Shown here piece after piece: positions 22,868 to 35,569 of a stretch of 64,000 bases of DNA. Within the stretch, counting starts at the first letter, position 1. Every line of letters starts with the position of its first letter. The notes beneath the pieces are model-generated. The model was not told the origin of the DNA and did no database searches. It saw only the letters and a program-made list of their open reading frames with translations. The position numbers and the translations under genes are program-made. The stretch lies in the NCBI RefSeq assembly GCF_000471905.2, contig NW_006499583.1:290706-354705 (forward strand), in the 5' to 3' direction. The stretch comes from Amborella trichopoda (lineage: Eukaryota; Streptophyta; Magnoliopsida; Amborellales; Amborellaceae).

Positions 22868-24115
22868 ATGTTGAAAGACATTTTTCATCATCATGGTCCC
22901 CAGTCAATAAAGCCCAACATACAATGGAAATTCCAACAGTATCATAATGGCCTCAAAACTGGTCAAAATCTTCATAAGGACTCATGAGTATCTCCTGCCA
23001 AGTTTTGTCACATTCTGACATGTCTAAGGCAGTGCAGAAAAAGAAACAACTTCGGTAGAATTAACCTCTAACACCCTGAAAAGAACCCTATAACTAAAAT
23101 TATATTTTCGGTGGTCAAATTACTATGGTACCACCGTCATTGGATCCGGCACTGTTGAAAACCCCTAGGAGTCAAATTTTAGCTTAAACGAACATTCCAA
23201 GAAGACGTTATAGGAAAAAGAGCGAAACAGGAGGAGCCGCACGCTATTCCCGTGTGGCCACCCTGCAACTCAACTCCATTAAAGGGGTAGTCACAAATAG
23301 TGAATTTCGATGCTCATATCTCACCCGTCTCAAGTCAGATCGCACTCAAATTTTGTAAACGTGTTCGTCTCGTCAAGACGAGCGTTTCGATATGTGGCAC
23401 GCCCCTCGATGATGCTCAAGCACGAAGAAAAGCCAGAGAGAAGTTGTTGATCCGTGAAGAAAGTATAGAAAAATCAGTAACGTCATGCCTCGCTTGAGCG
23501 GCAGAATCACGCTGTTCGTGATCCCGATTGATGTGAAACTAGTTGCATTGCATGCATAACGTCCATGGCTGTCACTTGTCCGAACCCTGTACGTGATGAA
23601 TGGTCGGATTTCACACACGAAACCGATGAAATGGCTGCAAATTCCAGTGCCAGAATTCCAGATTCTGTCTAACACTCCAAAGTTGCAAAATCTTTGTCCA
23701 GACACAGAATCGAGCTGCTTTATTGCCACGCGATCATGACAGCATGCTTGGTATGATCCAGCAAAGAAATCACAGAAAAACATCAAGGGACGAGCACACC
23801 ATCGATCTGAAGTTTCAAGATTCATCCAAATTTCAAGACACATGATCGTGCCCTAAAAACACGATCCATGGCTCGAAGTTGGTATCAAACTCTATAAGAA
23901 AACAATCATCTTTTGATCAAACGGACATCTCGGATCATCCATGAAAAATCACGCACGTTCTAGGGCATCAGAGGGACTGTTTTGAACTTCTACAAATTGT
24001 TAGGAAGGGGCAAATCTATCATTTTGCACCCTATTTTCCTATTTCTTTTAATTCAGTTAAATCTTAGTTTCAACAATTAGGTGTAATTTTAATCAATCCA
24101 CCCATGTTTGGGCAC

Positions 24116-24118
<3 letters not shown>

Positions 24119-24162
<44 letters not shown>
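24119..24162. repeat. (TA)22 microsatellite at the LTR TATA position
   Basis: Twenty-two TA units followed by (CTA)n. The 3' LTR has only TCTATATATACCAC at the same place (39537-39550). Confidence 0.95.
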
Positions 24163-24163
<1 letters not shown>

Positions 24164-24220
24164 TACTACTACTACTATACTAGTTACGTACCGTTACGTA
24201 CCTTACTTACTTACGTACGT

Positions 24221-24240
24221 NNNNNNNNNNNNNNNNNNNN
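24221..24240. other. Assembly gap (20 N)
   Basis: Twenty consecutive N lie just after the (TA)n/(CTA)n tract, in a TTACTTACGTACGT context. The true length of this stretch is unknown; open frames running through it are artefacts. Confidence 0.98.
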
Positions 24241-24785
24241 ACGTAGACCTTTCATTAATTCACGAAGGAGAACTTTGCTTAATAAAATTTCTCTTTCTTC
24301 TCATTGTTGCGCTACGTTTGGAGAGAGAAAGAGAGAGAGAAAGAAAAGAGAAAATTTTGGATCGGTACCCCTAAGCTCAAGGTAAATCTTCTCTCTCTTC
24401 TTTTCTTTCTCCTCTTTCTTCTTCATATGAACTTCTCTCAGAGGCCATGCACGGCAGTGGTAGTGCCGTGCATGCCTCTTTCTTCTCTTTTCTCCCTTAT
24501 GTGGTTTCACAGATCGTGCATGGCGATGGCAGTGCTATATGCGAACTGCTTGCCCCTTCTATTCGTTCACCTTTATCTCTCAGCGAGGTTCGCAGATGGT
24601 GCTGCTCATCATCGTATGCAGAGGTGTCCTCAATGTGTCAGTGAAGAGCACAGATGGCGAAACTTATTGTCGCTAGCAGGGGTCTCCCCATGTTGCCCGC
24701 CTATCGCAGACGGCGATGCCAATCGTCGCCCGCGAGGGGTCGTGATAACACCTATCGTTGTTCGTGAGATTCTTTTGCATGTTCA

Positions 24786-25086
24786 GTGCCTATCGCTGTC
24801 CACAAGCTTCCTTTGCACATTCGGTGCCTATCGTCGTCTGTGAGCTCCCTTAGTGCGCTCGGTGCCTATCGCCGTCCGCGAGCTTCTTCGCGTGCTAAGT
24901 GCCTATCGCCGTCTGTGAGCTTTCTTCGTGCCCTCGATGCCTATCGCCTTCCGCGAGCTTCTTTGCACGCTCGGTACCTATCGCTATCTGCAAGCTTTCT
25001 TTGTGCGCTCGGTGCCTATCGTCGTCTGCAAGCTTCTTTGTGTGCTTGGTGCCTATCATCGTCTGTGAGCTTTCTTCATGCGCATG
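24786..25086 (+). repeat. 37/38-bp minisatellite in 5' LTR
   Basis: Eight units beginning GTGCCTATCG, with lengths 38, 38, 37, 38, 37, 38, 37, 38 bp. The alternation arises from GAGCTTCTTCG versus GAGCTTTCTTCG units, giving a 75-bp higher-order dimer. The 3' LTR has an array of the same total length. Confidence 0.92.
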
Positions 25087-26009
25087 GTGCCTATCGTTGC
25101 GCTCAGGATCCTCTCTGCGTCCCACAACTATCATCGTGTGCTTCACAATAAGCTATCGTTGCCTGCAAAGGGACGTGCTGCCTTCTCGTGTTGCCCACGG
25201 CGATGTCTAATGCCTCTTATAGTTTACTGATTGCCCCCTTCTGCCATGAGCAGCAATGTCCAGCGCCGTCGGGACCTCTTCCCATTATCGTCTCTTGCCT
25301 TCTCCTCATGCTCTTCCCTTCTCACTTGGCTGAAGGGAGACTTGGTTTAGCATTGCCATAGCGGTCTGGCTGTTGAGCAGTATCGCTGTCGTGCTGGTCC
25401 TGAGTTCCATGCTCGTCTTGCTGCCACACCAGATTAAGATAGTTATATCGACCTTAATTTAGAGTAGTACTATCGTCGCGCCGGTCTGAATCACCGTGTC
25501 TGTCTTGCTACCACTCTAAGTAAGTCATTGCACTGGATCAGCTATCATGCTAGTCCCGTCTCCTTGTCAAGTCCCTTCTTCTTCTCTCTTCTCTTTCAAA
25601 CCCTCTTCTTTTCATCACCCAAACTTCTCACCTTCTCATCTATATGAAGGTCCATTGCCCTAAGACAACGGTGGGTCCTTCGACCCACTTATCTTGCAAA
25701 TTAACTATAGTAGTGTTGTGCAGAAAACAAAGACATTGTAGGTCAAGGGAGGCGATTTCGAACCAGCTGAAGCGACTGTGGGGCTTTCCGTCATGATTTA
25801 AGAGGGCCCTCGTGTGAGTCAGCCCGAGTAAGTCATGGACCCAGGTGAAGTTGGTATCCACCTCCATCCAAAATTCCTCTCACTAGTTGGACACCTTCCC
25901 TTGTTCTATAAACGAGGTTCCCAAGAGAGTGATCTCAGGTCCTAGGTCCTTCGAACCCGAAACACGTGTCACTCGATCATCTAGATCCGGGGAACGAGAT
26001 CGAGGCACC

Positions 26010-27470
26010 TAACTAGCTTGACGACTCCACCGAGGACTTATTACACGATTGTCAGTTCGCTCTTGTTTGATCAATATCTTATTTTACTTTCTGCACTACT
26101 TTCTATAGCATATGGGTTATTCAACCTGTTCATCCGAGTTGAGGATTTTCTCATCCTCGTACTCGTGACCTTCCCAAGGAAGCGAGCTGCTCAAGCCACC
26201 TTCCCTACACTCCTTCTGAGTCAGGATTCACAGTCTGGTTCCTAGGTGCGAGAAGGGACTTAAAGGTCCCTGACTCCCCGCCTCCTTGCCCTGGTGGACC
26301 CTCCACCAAGGCCCCTTTCATTAATAGCACATCCACTACCGCACATAGCACGCACTCTGCTAGTCATATTACTGGGGTATGTCGGAAGGCTGCCCTGACC
26401 GCTTTAGCAAGAGGCAAGCAAGTTGCCATCGCTTCTGAGGGTCGCCATAAGGCTACCCCCCGAGCTCCTTCACTACCCGAACCTCTACACCTGGAGGCTC
26501 AGCACATAGAGGCGAAGATCCTAAGGTCTTCACCCCACGCACACACCTAAAGGCTTGGGTCCAACCACGCGAGCCACACCTCGGGGCAACTTTCATACTG
26601 CCTTGAGCTGGCGTCCAGGGCTAGGCCTTCTCGGGCTGAAGTTTGCATGCGCCATACATTGGCATCCCACAGCTCGGGGCAGCGTCAGTTTTGTGTCAGC
26701 TCGAGTACATGAGGGTCGACCACTTCGTCTTCCCTCTCACCACACACAGCTTCACCTTGTGAGAGATAGGTTCCTACCCAGTCCCTCAGAGACATAAGCT
26801 CGTGGGTCTCGACCCCCTAAGGTCGAACCAATTGAGCAAACCCGGGTTGACCCCGAAGTCACCCGAAAGGCTAACCCTAAAGGTGCACACGCACCACCTT
26901 TGCAGGTTCCTCCCCCATCCCGACTCAGGTAGACTCATGAACCACCTCCTTCTTCTGTCACTCTTTCCACACCAGGTAAGCACCTCAAGACCTGGTACTC
27001 AAAGGTTTTCCCTAAGAGTACCATCTTGAGTCAGCCGCTCTAGGTCAGGCATGCACCAGGGCCTCACAAGGGAATCCGGGGCACACAACGACCCGAGTTG
27101 CCCTCTGTCCTTGGACCCACTCTTTGCTTTAGCTAATAAACACAGCCCTTTCTTGCTCAAAAGCGAGGCAGTCCAAATCTCAAGCTCGGTTCTGGAGTGA
27201 GGTCCATAGCAGCCTCAAGATTAAGCAAAAGGAAGGTCTACAGATCCTGACCAATAAAGCCCCTAAGGCAGTTGAGGCAACCACCTTTGGTGACCTCCTG
27301 CCTCATAATCCCTTCTTTCCTCTGCGGATTCCAGATCCTGAGCAAGTCCAAGAATATTGCTTGGTGATCACTGCTAAGAAGCCACGATCCCAAGACCGTT
27401 AAGAACCAGTCCTCACACGGTCGGCGTACAAGGCTCGAGTCCAATCAGGGCATGCTGAGCCCCTGAAGAC
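26010..27470 (+). other. Untranslated leader of Tat element
   Basis: Between the 5' LTR and the first coding part the sequence is C-rich, with short open frames lacking family signatures. Begins with a candidate primer-binding segment at about 26019. No gene supported. Confidence 0.6.
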
Positions 27471-27474
27471 CGAC

Positions 27475-29440
27475 TTGCCACGCACGACTCGCCAACCCCG
27501 GCAGTCCACTACCCCACCTGGCTCTGACCTTCTAAAAGAAACAATCAGTGTCTTTGTGATCAATGAGCCTGATGACACCCCAGAAGAGCGGAGGTTCGAG
27601 GTTATGATGCAAGAAGCCTCTAAGTCCCCTTCTTCTGACCACGAGACCGATTCCTTGTTTAGTGATGGCACAGTTCCTAGACAAACTCCCCCGCAGGTCT
27701 CCCAAGACAGCTTTTGGGGTTTCTTAAACTGACATAGACATGGTGGCCCACAGTCTCAAGAACAAGGTCCCGAGCATGCAAGAGGTGCCACTCTACTAAA
27801 AGTTGTAGCCCTCGTACATCGACCAAGTGTTCTTTCACCCAAACTATCAAAAAGGTAAGCTCTCCCTGTTCAACGGTACTACGTCCCCGCACCAGCATAC
27901 TGCTCACTTCCAATCAGCTTGTCGAGAGATGGCAACTGATGGGCAACTCCTCCTCCGTCAGTTCGTCGAGACTCTCAAAGGGCCAGCCTTTCAGTGGTAT
28001 GCTCAGCTGCGTCCAAACTCGGTGCACACATGGCAGGAAATGGAGCAATTATTCTACCAACTCTTCTACGAATTCCAAAGGAACGTGGAAACCATCGAGC
28101 TCCTCACTTTAAATCAAGACCCTGGTGAGCCGGTTGACAAGTTCATTGCACGATGGAGAGAGCTGAAAACCTTTCATGCCAATCCCATGATTGAAAAATA
28201 AGTTGTCCAGACCTACATACAAAATATGCTTCCCGAGATCGCCTTGCATGCTGAAGCCTCTAATCCACCCTCCATGTCAGAGCTCATCTCTAAAGCAGTT
28301 CATATTGAGGGTCTGTCCAAACACCATGGTGGATCTGGCTAGCAACCCTCTGGCTCGAACTCCCGTTCCATTAGTCGGGGCAACCAGCAAAAAGAAGTGA
28401 TCAGTGCGGCTGTCACCGTAGTTGACACTAAGAACGCTGCCCCTCAAACCCTAGACCTCACCTCTCCAAGGCACAGACGCCTCAGGTCGGGGGCAAGCAG
28501 CTAAAGTCCTACAATAAGGTCCTGCCCCCTAAAAATATTAATCGAAGTGACTACTGGATCCAGCACCAGAATAATGTGTATCCTTTTGACAAGGAGTAGA
28601 TTCCTGCACTGCTTCGACTACTATGGGAGCAAAACATGATCCAGCTGTCGGAGGTCAACATTGAAGAACAAGATGGATAGGAGACACACGAGAGGTACTG
28701 CGCCTATCACAAGAAAGTAGATAACCCCACTCAAGACTGCAATTAGCTCAAAGACACTATCGAAGCCCTTATTAACAAGGGTCAGATAAAGCTCAAAGAG
28801 TTAAAGAAAGCATTCGGGGCAACTGAGGCTTCTCACATAGTGACAATCCAAGAAGATGATGGGGCACCCACTATCCTCTGTGCACTATTTTCCATAATGC
28901 TTGAAGAGGGACATATCACGCCAAAGCCGACAAGGTAGCCTAAGTTCCTGCCTCCAAGAACTGAGAACCTCTGATGCTCGTATCACCTGATACGAGGCCA
29001 TGACCTAAGTGAATGCACTGACTTCCATGAGTTCTTGACAAAAAAGATGCAACAATGCCAAGAAGTTCATGGTAACCCAGAAGGACACCTTCAAGTTCCT
29101 CTTCCATCGGTGCAAGAAGAACTCTCAGCGCAAGCCCCCGGGAAGCACTGAGCTAGACCCTCTACAGGACCTCTTCGAAGCGATGCTCGAACAGGGTCTC
29201 ATCACTCCTAAGCCCGCCAGGCAGTTGAGGCTTCTTGCCCAAGGAGCAGAAAACCTCTAGTGCCCATATCACCAAGTATGGGGCCACGAGCTGAAAGAAT
29301 GCTTTGGGTTTGAAGCTATATTCACTCAAAAGGTACAAGAAGGCCACATTGTTTGCACCGTTCTCCCAGAGAACTTCCAAGTTGTCACTCCCGTCCAAAA
29401 GGAACGCTACGGGTCCCCTATGAGCATGCACTAGGCCCAT
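27475..29440 (+). pseudogene. Tat element gag region
   Basis: An N-terminal part (27475-27732, acidic, Pro-rich) precedes the retrotransposon gag core at 27827-28200. The core holds the family's helical capsid pattern: FQSACREMATDGQLLLRQF, LKGPAFQWYAQL and PVDKFIARWREL. Downstream are cysteine/histidine knuckle-like segments such as CPYHQVWGHELKECFGF (about 29261-29312). Gag forms the virus-like particle that packages element RNA. Broken. Confidence 0.82.
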
Positions 29441-30599
29441 CAGAGCCCTTGACTTCTCAGCCCCATGAAGTCTATCATGGACGAAGTAGACTCAAGTCCT
29501 TGAAGAGTGAGGCAATCCACCAAGCCAGGGTTACTCATCAGCCCGATGGAATGAATCAAACCCCTCCTCAGGGATCCAAAAGGAGACGAGCACCCAGGGT
29601 TCCTCAGCCACCAGTCGAGGAATCGTCGAAGGAATCGTCTTCCTCAGCCACCAGTCGAGGAAGAATTTCTCGGGCCCCTTCCTCCACTGCCAACCTTACA
29701 GGACTTCATCCAAGGCGTAGCTCACCTTATCATGTCGTCCAATCAGGCAGACGTCTCTGATTCATCAACAGCTCGGGAGTTTTCCAATATGGGTGATGAC
29801 GCTAAAAGCACCCCACAACGGTCAGAGCTGGGGCAAGACCTGAAATACCCCCCTGCACATATCCAATTTCGATGACAATGTAAAAAGCTGCCCGAAACAT
29901 TCTAACTCTTCTTCTCCCTCCTCTTATAGTTCTTCCATAGGTGCAGCTCGACAGTACACAGACTTCGACACTTTAAACAGAGAGTTCGGAGGCACCAGCC
30001 TCAGCAAGTCACAGCGAAAGCGCCTAAGAAAGATGCTGGCCCAGGCGGCTAGATTCTTGACAATCCCTGATGCCCTATCAACCCAAGCCAAGACCGAGCC
30101 ATCTTTAAGCTTCTGTTCCCATGAGGCTTGTCACATGATTCAATTTCATGAAGCGTCACCTAGCTCGGGGCAAGTACCGAGTGACCCCAATCACGAGGTC
30201 ATGGACTCCCCATTCGAAGCCGACCCTTTCATTGCTTAGTTTGGCCAGGGACAGGATATCGCTTCCACACTGGGCCCCTCCTAGATGCAAAAATGTCAGG
30301 ATCGTGTGTCTCTGCATTCGAGATTGATGAGAAGCATCCTGAATCCAAAAACAAAGAGTTGCAAGAAGCTCCGAAAGAGTGGGAAGAAGGTGGTCAGGCT
30401 ACACCTGACAAGCTTGAAGAGATAAACCTAGGGGATGAGGCTGACCTCAGGTCAACTTTTATCTCGGCAAAAATGTCCCCAGAAGAGAAAGAAAGTTATA
30501 TCTCCCTCCTTCGAGTAAATCGGGACGTCTTCGCCTGACATTATCATGAGATGCCCGGTCTAGACCCTCGAATTTCTCTCCACCGTCTCGGCATTGATC

Positions 30600-31240
30600 C
30601 GTCGATCAAACCCATAAAGCAGAAATCAAGAAGGCTTAGATCCGACCTCGAGATGCATATCGTTGCTAAGGTGAATAAGCTCAGGTAGGCTGGATTCATA
30701 CGTGAAGTCAAATACCCAAGATGGCTGGCAAATGTTGTCCCAATCAAGAAGAAAAATGGCCAAATAAGGGTCTGTATTGACTTTCGCGACTTGAACCCCA
30801 AGGACGACTTCCCCCTGCCGTTCACCGAGATGCTTGTCGATTCCACGGCTTATTGCCAGGTCGTTTCCTTTATGGATGGGTATTTTGGTTATAATCAGAT
30901 CATAATGGCACAAGAGGATGAAGAGGCCGCCGCCTTTTTTACCCCAAAAGGTGTCTTTTGCTACACTGTGATGCCTTTCGGTTTAAAGAACGCTAGTGCC
31001 ATGACGACCATCTTCAAGGATATGATCCACAAGGATGTCAAGTGCTATGTGGATGACTTGGTGGTGAAATCTGAAACAAAGGATGCTCACATACAAGACC
31101 TTAAAAAGGTATTTGAACGGTTGCGGTGTCACCCCTTGAAATGCACCTTTGACGTACGCTCAAGAAAATTCTTAGGGTTCATCGTTACATATCGTGGGCT
31201 AGAGATCAAGCCGGTCAAAATCAAGGTAATTCAGGATATG
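30600..31240 (+). pseudogene. Tat element reverse transcriptase domain
   Basis: Contains the fingers motif VVPIKKKNGQIRVCIDFRDL (about 30735-30795), the palm motif SFMDGYFGYNQIIMA (30866-30910), FCYTVMPFGLKNA (30958-30996), and the active-site box CYVDDLVVKS (31043-31072) with the two catalytic Asp residues. Then comes HPLKCTF...FLGFIVTYRGLEI. The order and spacing are those of Ty3 reverse transcriptases. The reading frame is only partly open. Confidence 0.93.
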
Positions 31241-31539
31241 TCACCGCCTATGCGCTGCATGAACTGCGGTCTCTCCAAGGACAGCTGGCCTATATTCGAA
31301 GGTTCATCTCAAACCTTTCAAAGCGATGTAGGTCCCTTTCACACCTACTGAAGAAGGACACTCCCTTCATATGGGATGAGGCATGCCAAGCTACTCGATG
31401 ACATCAATCAGAATTTGTTGAATCCTTCAGTGCTCTCTACGTCAGTGTTAGGAAGGCCTCTCATCCTACATGTGACCACCCTAGATGATTCACTTGGGGC
31501 ACTCCTAGCATAGAACAATGATGGGGGGAAGGAAATAGC

Positions 31540-32235
31540 TTTATTATCTCAGCCGCAAGATGCAGGGAGCCGAGAAGAATTACGCTCCCATCGAAAAGAT
31601 GTGCCTAGCCTTGATCTTTGGGGTACAGAAGCTCCGCCATTACTTGCTTGGTCATGAGGTCAAACTAATCTCAAAGGTAGACTCGGTCAGGTTCCTTATG
31701 ACCCGACCATGCCTATCTGAACACTTGACCAAGTGGGCATTATTGTTGATGGAGTTCGACATCACTTATGTATAGTCAAAGGTCAAGCTTTAACATACTT
31801 TCTCGCGGTTCACCTAGTCCCTTCAAAATCTCCCCTGTCGAGTGATCTCCCAGACGAAGAAGTTTTCTATACGGTGTTAACTCGACCGTGGGAGATGTAT
31901 TTCGACGAAGCATTCCAGTCTGATAGACGGGGTGCCGAAGTTGTATTCTTAACTCCCAACGGTGGAATGATTCCTCTACCATTTTCACTTACAGAGGCAT
32001 TTTCTCATAATGAAGCTGGATATCAAGCCCTCATAATCGGACTAGAGATTGCCCAAGAGCTAGACCTGAAACAGCTAAACATCTTCGACGACTCTAAGCT
32101 GGTCATCCGACAGCTTAAAGGGATTTATGACATGAGGACGTATACTTTCAAGCCTTATCATGACACAACCAAATCTTATATGGCCCAGTTCAATGATTTC
32201 TCCCTGAGTCATATCCGTAGAAGGCTAAACTCGTA
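31540..32235 (+). pseudogene. Tat element RNase H followed by extra (archaeal-type) RNase H
   Basis: 31560-31775 carries the standard Ty3 RNase H end (EKNYAPIEKMCLALIFGVQKLRHYLLGH). 31880-32235 carries a second domain: MYFDEAFQSDRRGAEVVFLTPNG, EAGYQALIIGLEIAQELD and DDSKLVIRQLKG. This second RNase H is diagnostic of the Tat lineage. Confidence 0.88.
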
Positions 32236-32599
32236 GGCTGATGCGCTCCCAAAGCTCGAGGCCACCATTCAACTATCTTCATCAGTGCCCACGCCTATCT
32301 GGGTAACATAATGGAGACATGTCGACTTGAGAATCGAAGTTGATGCAGATGATGAGGGAGATTTCTTCCCTGAATGCGCGGCTTACCTGTTCGGAGCACT
32401 CCTTATAGCCAAGGATGTCATTAAGGTAGAGCAGAAAATGTCTTGAGGTAAAGAATCTAAGGCTGAGAAGCAAGAGCCCGAATTCTTCGACTCAATGTGT
32501 GCAAAGGTTGAACATGTGGAAGACCTGAGGGAGCCTATCATGGACTTCATAAAGCATGGAAGGCTGCCTCAGGATTGAGCGGAACGCAATGGCATACGA

Positions 32600-33771
32600 C
32601 GGATGTCTACCAAGTACACCCTTCTCGATGGGGATGTTCTCTTTCATCGATCATTAGATGAAATTCTCCTCAGATGCGTCGATACACATGAAGCAAGCAA
32701 AGTACTTGAAGAAGTGCATTTGGGTTTCTGCGGGCTGCATCTGTCTGCCCCAAATCTCTACGAGCGCATATGCAGACTCGGCTATTATTGGCCTTCAATA
32801 GTGGTTGACACCCAAAACTATGCTAAAAGATGCAAAGTATGCCAAATTCACTCAAGCCTCATTCATCAGTCCCTGGAGCCTCTCCATCCTACAGTGACAT
32901 CATGGCCCTTTTCCCAGTGGGGCATGGATATTGTAGGACCCATTGACCCTCCTTCTGCCTTGGGTCATGCCTTCATTCAAGTAGCAATAGAATACTTTTT
33001 CAAGTGGGCTGAAGCAATCCCTCTCAAGCAGGTTCCGGGGACCACAGTGGCCAACTTCGTGCGTCACCACATCATATACCAGTTCGGGATTTCGGACCAA
33101 ATAATCTCTGACAATGCCCCTCAATTCAGAAGCCATCACATTGATTGCCAGGTCAACCAGTTCGGTTTCGAGTGGAAATACTCGACCAAGTACTACCCTC
33201 AAGCCAACAATTTAGCTAAGGCGTTCAACGTGCAGGGTGCTTCGAAAGTCAGATTCGAAGTCAAAGAAGAATCGGCATGAGAAGCTGCTTGAAGCTCTGT
33301 GGGCCTATCGCACCATCACTCGCAATGCTATAAACTCTACCCCTTATTCCCTGGTCTATGAAGGTGAGGCGATTTTACCCCTCGAAGTTTAAATACCTTC
33401 ACTCATGTGTCGCTATACATCAGGGACTAACCGAAGATGAGAGGGTCCAGCTCCATTATTAGGAGTTGAATGCCCTTGATGAAAAGAGACTAGAGGCCCA
33501 GCAGAATCTCAAGCTCAACTAGGGGAGAATGAAGAGAGCCTTTGACAAATTTGTCAAGGTTCGTTCATTCACCCGTGGAGATCTAGTCTTAGCAGTCAAG
33601 AGACCGATTGTCATGCATGGGCGCCGCAAAAGAAAGTTTGAACCCAAGTGGGAAGGTCCATTTATGGTAAAAAAGGCCATACCAAACGGGGCCTATATAC
33701 TGGCAAACTCGAATGGAGGAGAGGCGATGCCCCCTATCAATGGGCGATACTTAAAAAAGTGTTATCCCTGA
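32600..33771 (+). pseudogene. Tat element integrase
   Basis: An H2C2 zinc-binding segment (EVHLGFCGLHLSAPNLYERI..CKVCQ, 32713-32850) is followed by the catalytic core (SQWGMDIVGPIDPP, KWAEAIPLKQV, IISDNAPQF; 32910-33125). After that come the C-terminal strand region at 33529-33771 (GDLVLAVKRPI, KWEGPFMVKK, LKKCYP). The integrase inserts element cDNA into the genome. Broken in places. Confidence 0.9.
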
Positions 33772-35011
33772 TATATCCCTAAAATGCGGCGCACGCAGTA
33801 AAACGAAGGAAATGGAAAAGAAGAACATTAAGCTGGCTCAAAAGAAGTTCATTTCTTTCATTGTATTAGAAAAGGTTACACGCTACAATCAAAAGCCCAT
33901 TATTAGGGAGGTTGCAAAGCTCTTCCATCTGAGGATAAGAGGATGGTTATAGGCAAAAAAGAAATGCCCTCATCATGAAGAAGAAGCAAAACCACTAGTC
34001 AGCTTCAATCCATCTGTAGGGCGTTCTCAAAGAGGATGGTTACAGACCAATAGAAGAAGCCAATCATTTCCGAGTCAGCTTCAATCCATATGACATGCAA
34101 AGAAAACTTCTCTAGCTAGGAGCTGGCCCATGATGGATTCCCTTCCTTCAAAACAACACGAACTTCACTGTTGTGCTAGAGGACTTGGTTTCCAACGGAC
34201 CACAGTAACCGGGCCTTCTCATCTACCATAACTCTTGGTCCCCCACAAGGCATTGCCATCCATGGTCATCGCCGCGTGTAAGTCAATGCCATGCGTGATC
34301 ATCGTCGTGTGTGACTTAACGCCACAGGTGACCACTACCGTGGGCAGCTCAACGTCCCATGCTATCATCATCGCGGGTAGGCCAACACCGCGCGAGACCA
34401 TCGTGCTGCCCCGATTCCCACTGTTTCCAATTCCCAAGAGGCATTAACTCCATGCCTCTTCGGTTTCTCCAACCGTCCCTCCTCGCCGACAGTCCACCTT
34501 CTCACGACCTTTCGCCACCCCGCAACCGTTCGGGTTTCATCGGAAACTCCCTTCGTCCACCGAGAATCCCCTCTAACCCTGTTCTTTCCCCTTATCAACA
34601 GCCAGGAATATCAAAAGAACCATCGGAATCCCCAGAAGGCTTCACTGAGACCCTACAAGTATCCCTTCTCCCGTTTTTCGCACTTCTGCAGCTCGCCACA
34701 ACTCACTGAAATTTCACTATGGTTTCGGTGAGCCCACTGCTGCTCCTCCTGCTCTTTCAATAACCAGAAAAGCACTCGAACTCTGGCAAAGCACCACTGC
34801 AACTCTCGCAGCTTCACCAGAAAAATCTCAATAAAGCTCTGAAAAGCTCAGTCTTCCCTACTCAGAGAGCCATGGCCCCCCCCAAAAACATGAGCAAGCA
34901 CATTGCGAAGGTCCACAACCTACTCAAGCTCACCAGAAAGCTCCTGAAGGCCTAGGTACTACAGATTTTGGCCGAAAAAATCTAGCCGAAAACTCTTGAT
35001 GGAAGCCTTGG

Positions 35012-35105
35012 CTTTCTCTCTCTCTCTCTCTCTACTAAAAATCTCTCCAACTGTTTTACCCTTCGGTAAAACGGTGAAATGGGGTTTTTCCCCTTTTATA
35101 CTGAG
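35012..35105 (-). promoter_or_regulatory. Antisense TATA-box candidate with GA-rich leader
   Basis: On the minus strand, CAGTATAAAAGGGG (35090-35103) is a strong plant TATA box; about 60 bp downstream is a GA dinucleotide tract (35015-35033 on the plus strand is CT), a common plant leader feature. An antisense transcription unit in the Tat 3' spacer would fit. No test of activity is possible from sequence. Confidence 0.4.
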
Positions 35106-35569
35106 CAGTGCCACAAATTGCCATTCACAAATTCGAAATGATGCTCTAGTCCCTTGCTTCTGACGACAATATGACCAGCTTGGGGCGCATCAAGTTTGAG
35201 AGCCAAAAGGGTTATCGCCGTGCACTTCGCCCAGAGGCTATTGCTGCACACTTTGCCCAAAAGTTATCGTTGCACGCCTCATCAAGGGAAATCACCACGT
35301 GCTTCATCAAGGAGTTAACGTCACGCGCCTCACCAAGTGCTTAAAGCCGTGTGCCTCACTCAAGTTCTAATGCTACGTGCGCCATCCAAGACTCAATGTC
35401 GTGCGCATGCCATGACGCTCCCATTCGGACCATCATCTGCCCTCCTCAGGAAGTTCATTCCCTGCACCACAATCTCACTCCTCAGGGAGTCGGGTCCCCA
35501 ACTACGACTCTATTCCCCTTGGAGTCACATTCTCCCCACACTTAGGTCTGTACTGCATAACCTTGATGT

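Larger units (their letters stand above)
22868..26010 (+). repeat. 5' LTR of Tat element
   Basis: Aligns with 38268-41318 from GACATTTTTCATCATCATGG to GAGATCGAGGCACC. Contains a TATA-like site that has become a (TA)n microsatellite (24119-24162), a 20-N assembly gap (24221-24240), a transcript-leader-like CT-rich part (24380-24500), and a 37/38-bp tandem array (24786-25086). The open frames 24304-25210 on both strands are products of that array. Confidence 0.87.

Noticed and set aside
23373-23843. 156-codon minus-strand open frame near the 5' LTR start (and 38716-39216 in the 3' LTR)
   Set aside because: It occurs in both LTRs but the readings diverge strongly and contain no recognisable motif; it is taken as an accidental open frame in the LTR.
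24104-24385. Open frames with Tyr-Ile repeats crossing the N gap
   Set aside because: They translate the TA microsatellite and unknown bases.
24304-25210. Several long open frames on both strands in the 5' LTR (and 39526-40513 in the 3' LTR)
   Set aside because: The tandem 37/38-bp units keep frames open in several phases on both strands; the protein repeats are not a known family and LTRs of this group do not encode proteins there.
34219-34709. Overlapping open frames on both strands in the Tat spacer
   Set aside because: The region has 33-bp degenerate repeats that keep frames open; no domain is seen. An antisense gene was considered because of the TATA box but not supported at protein level.
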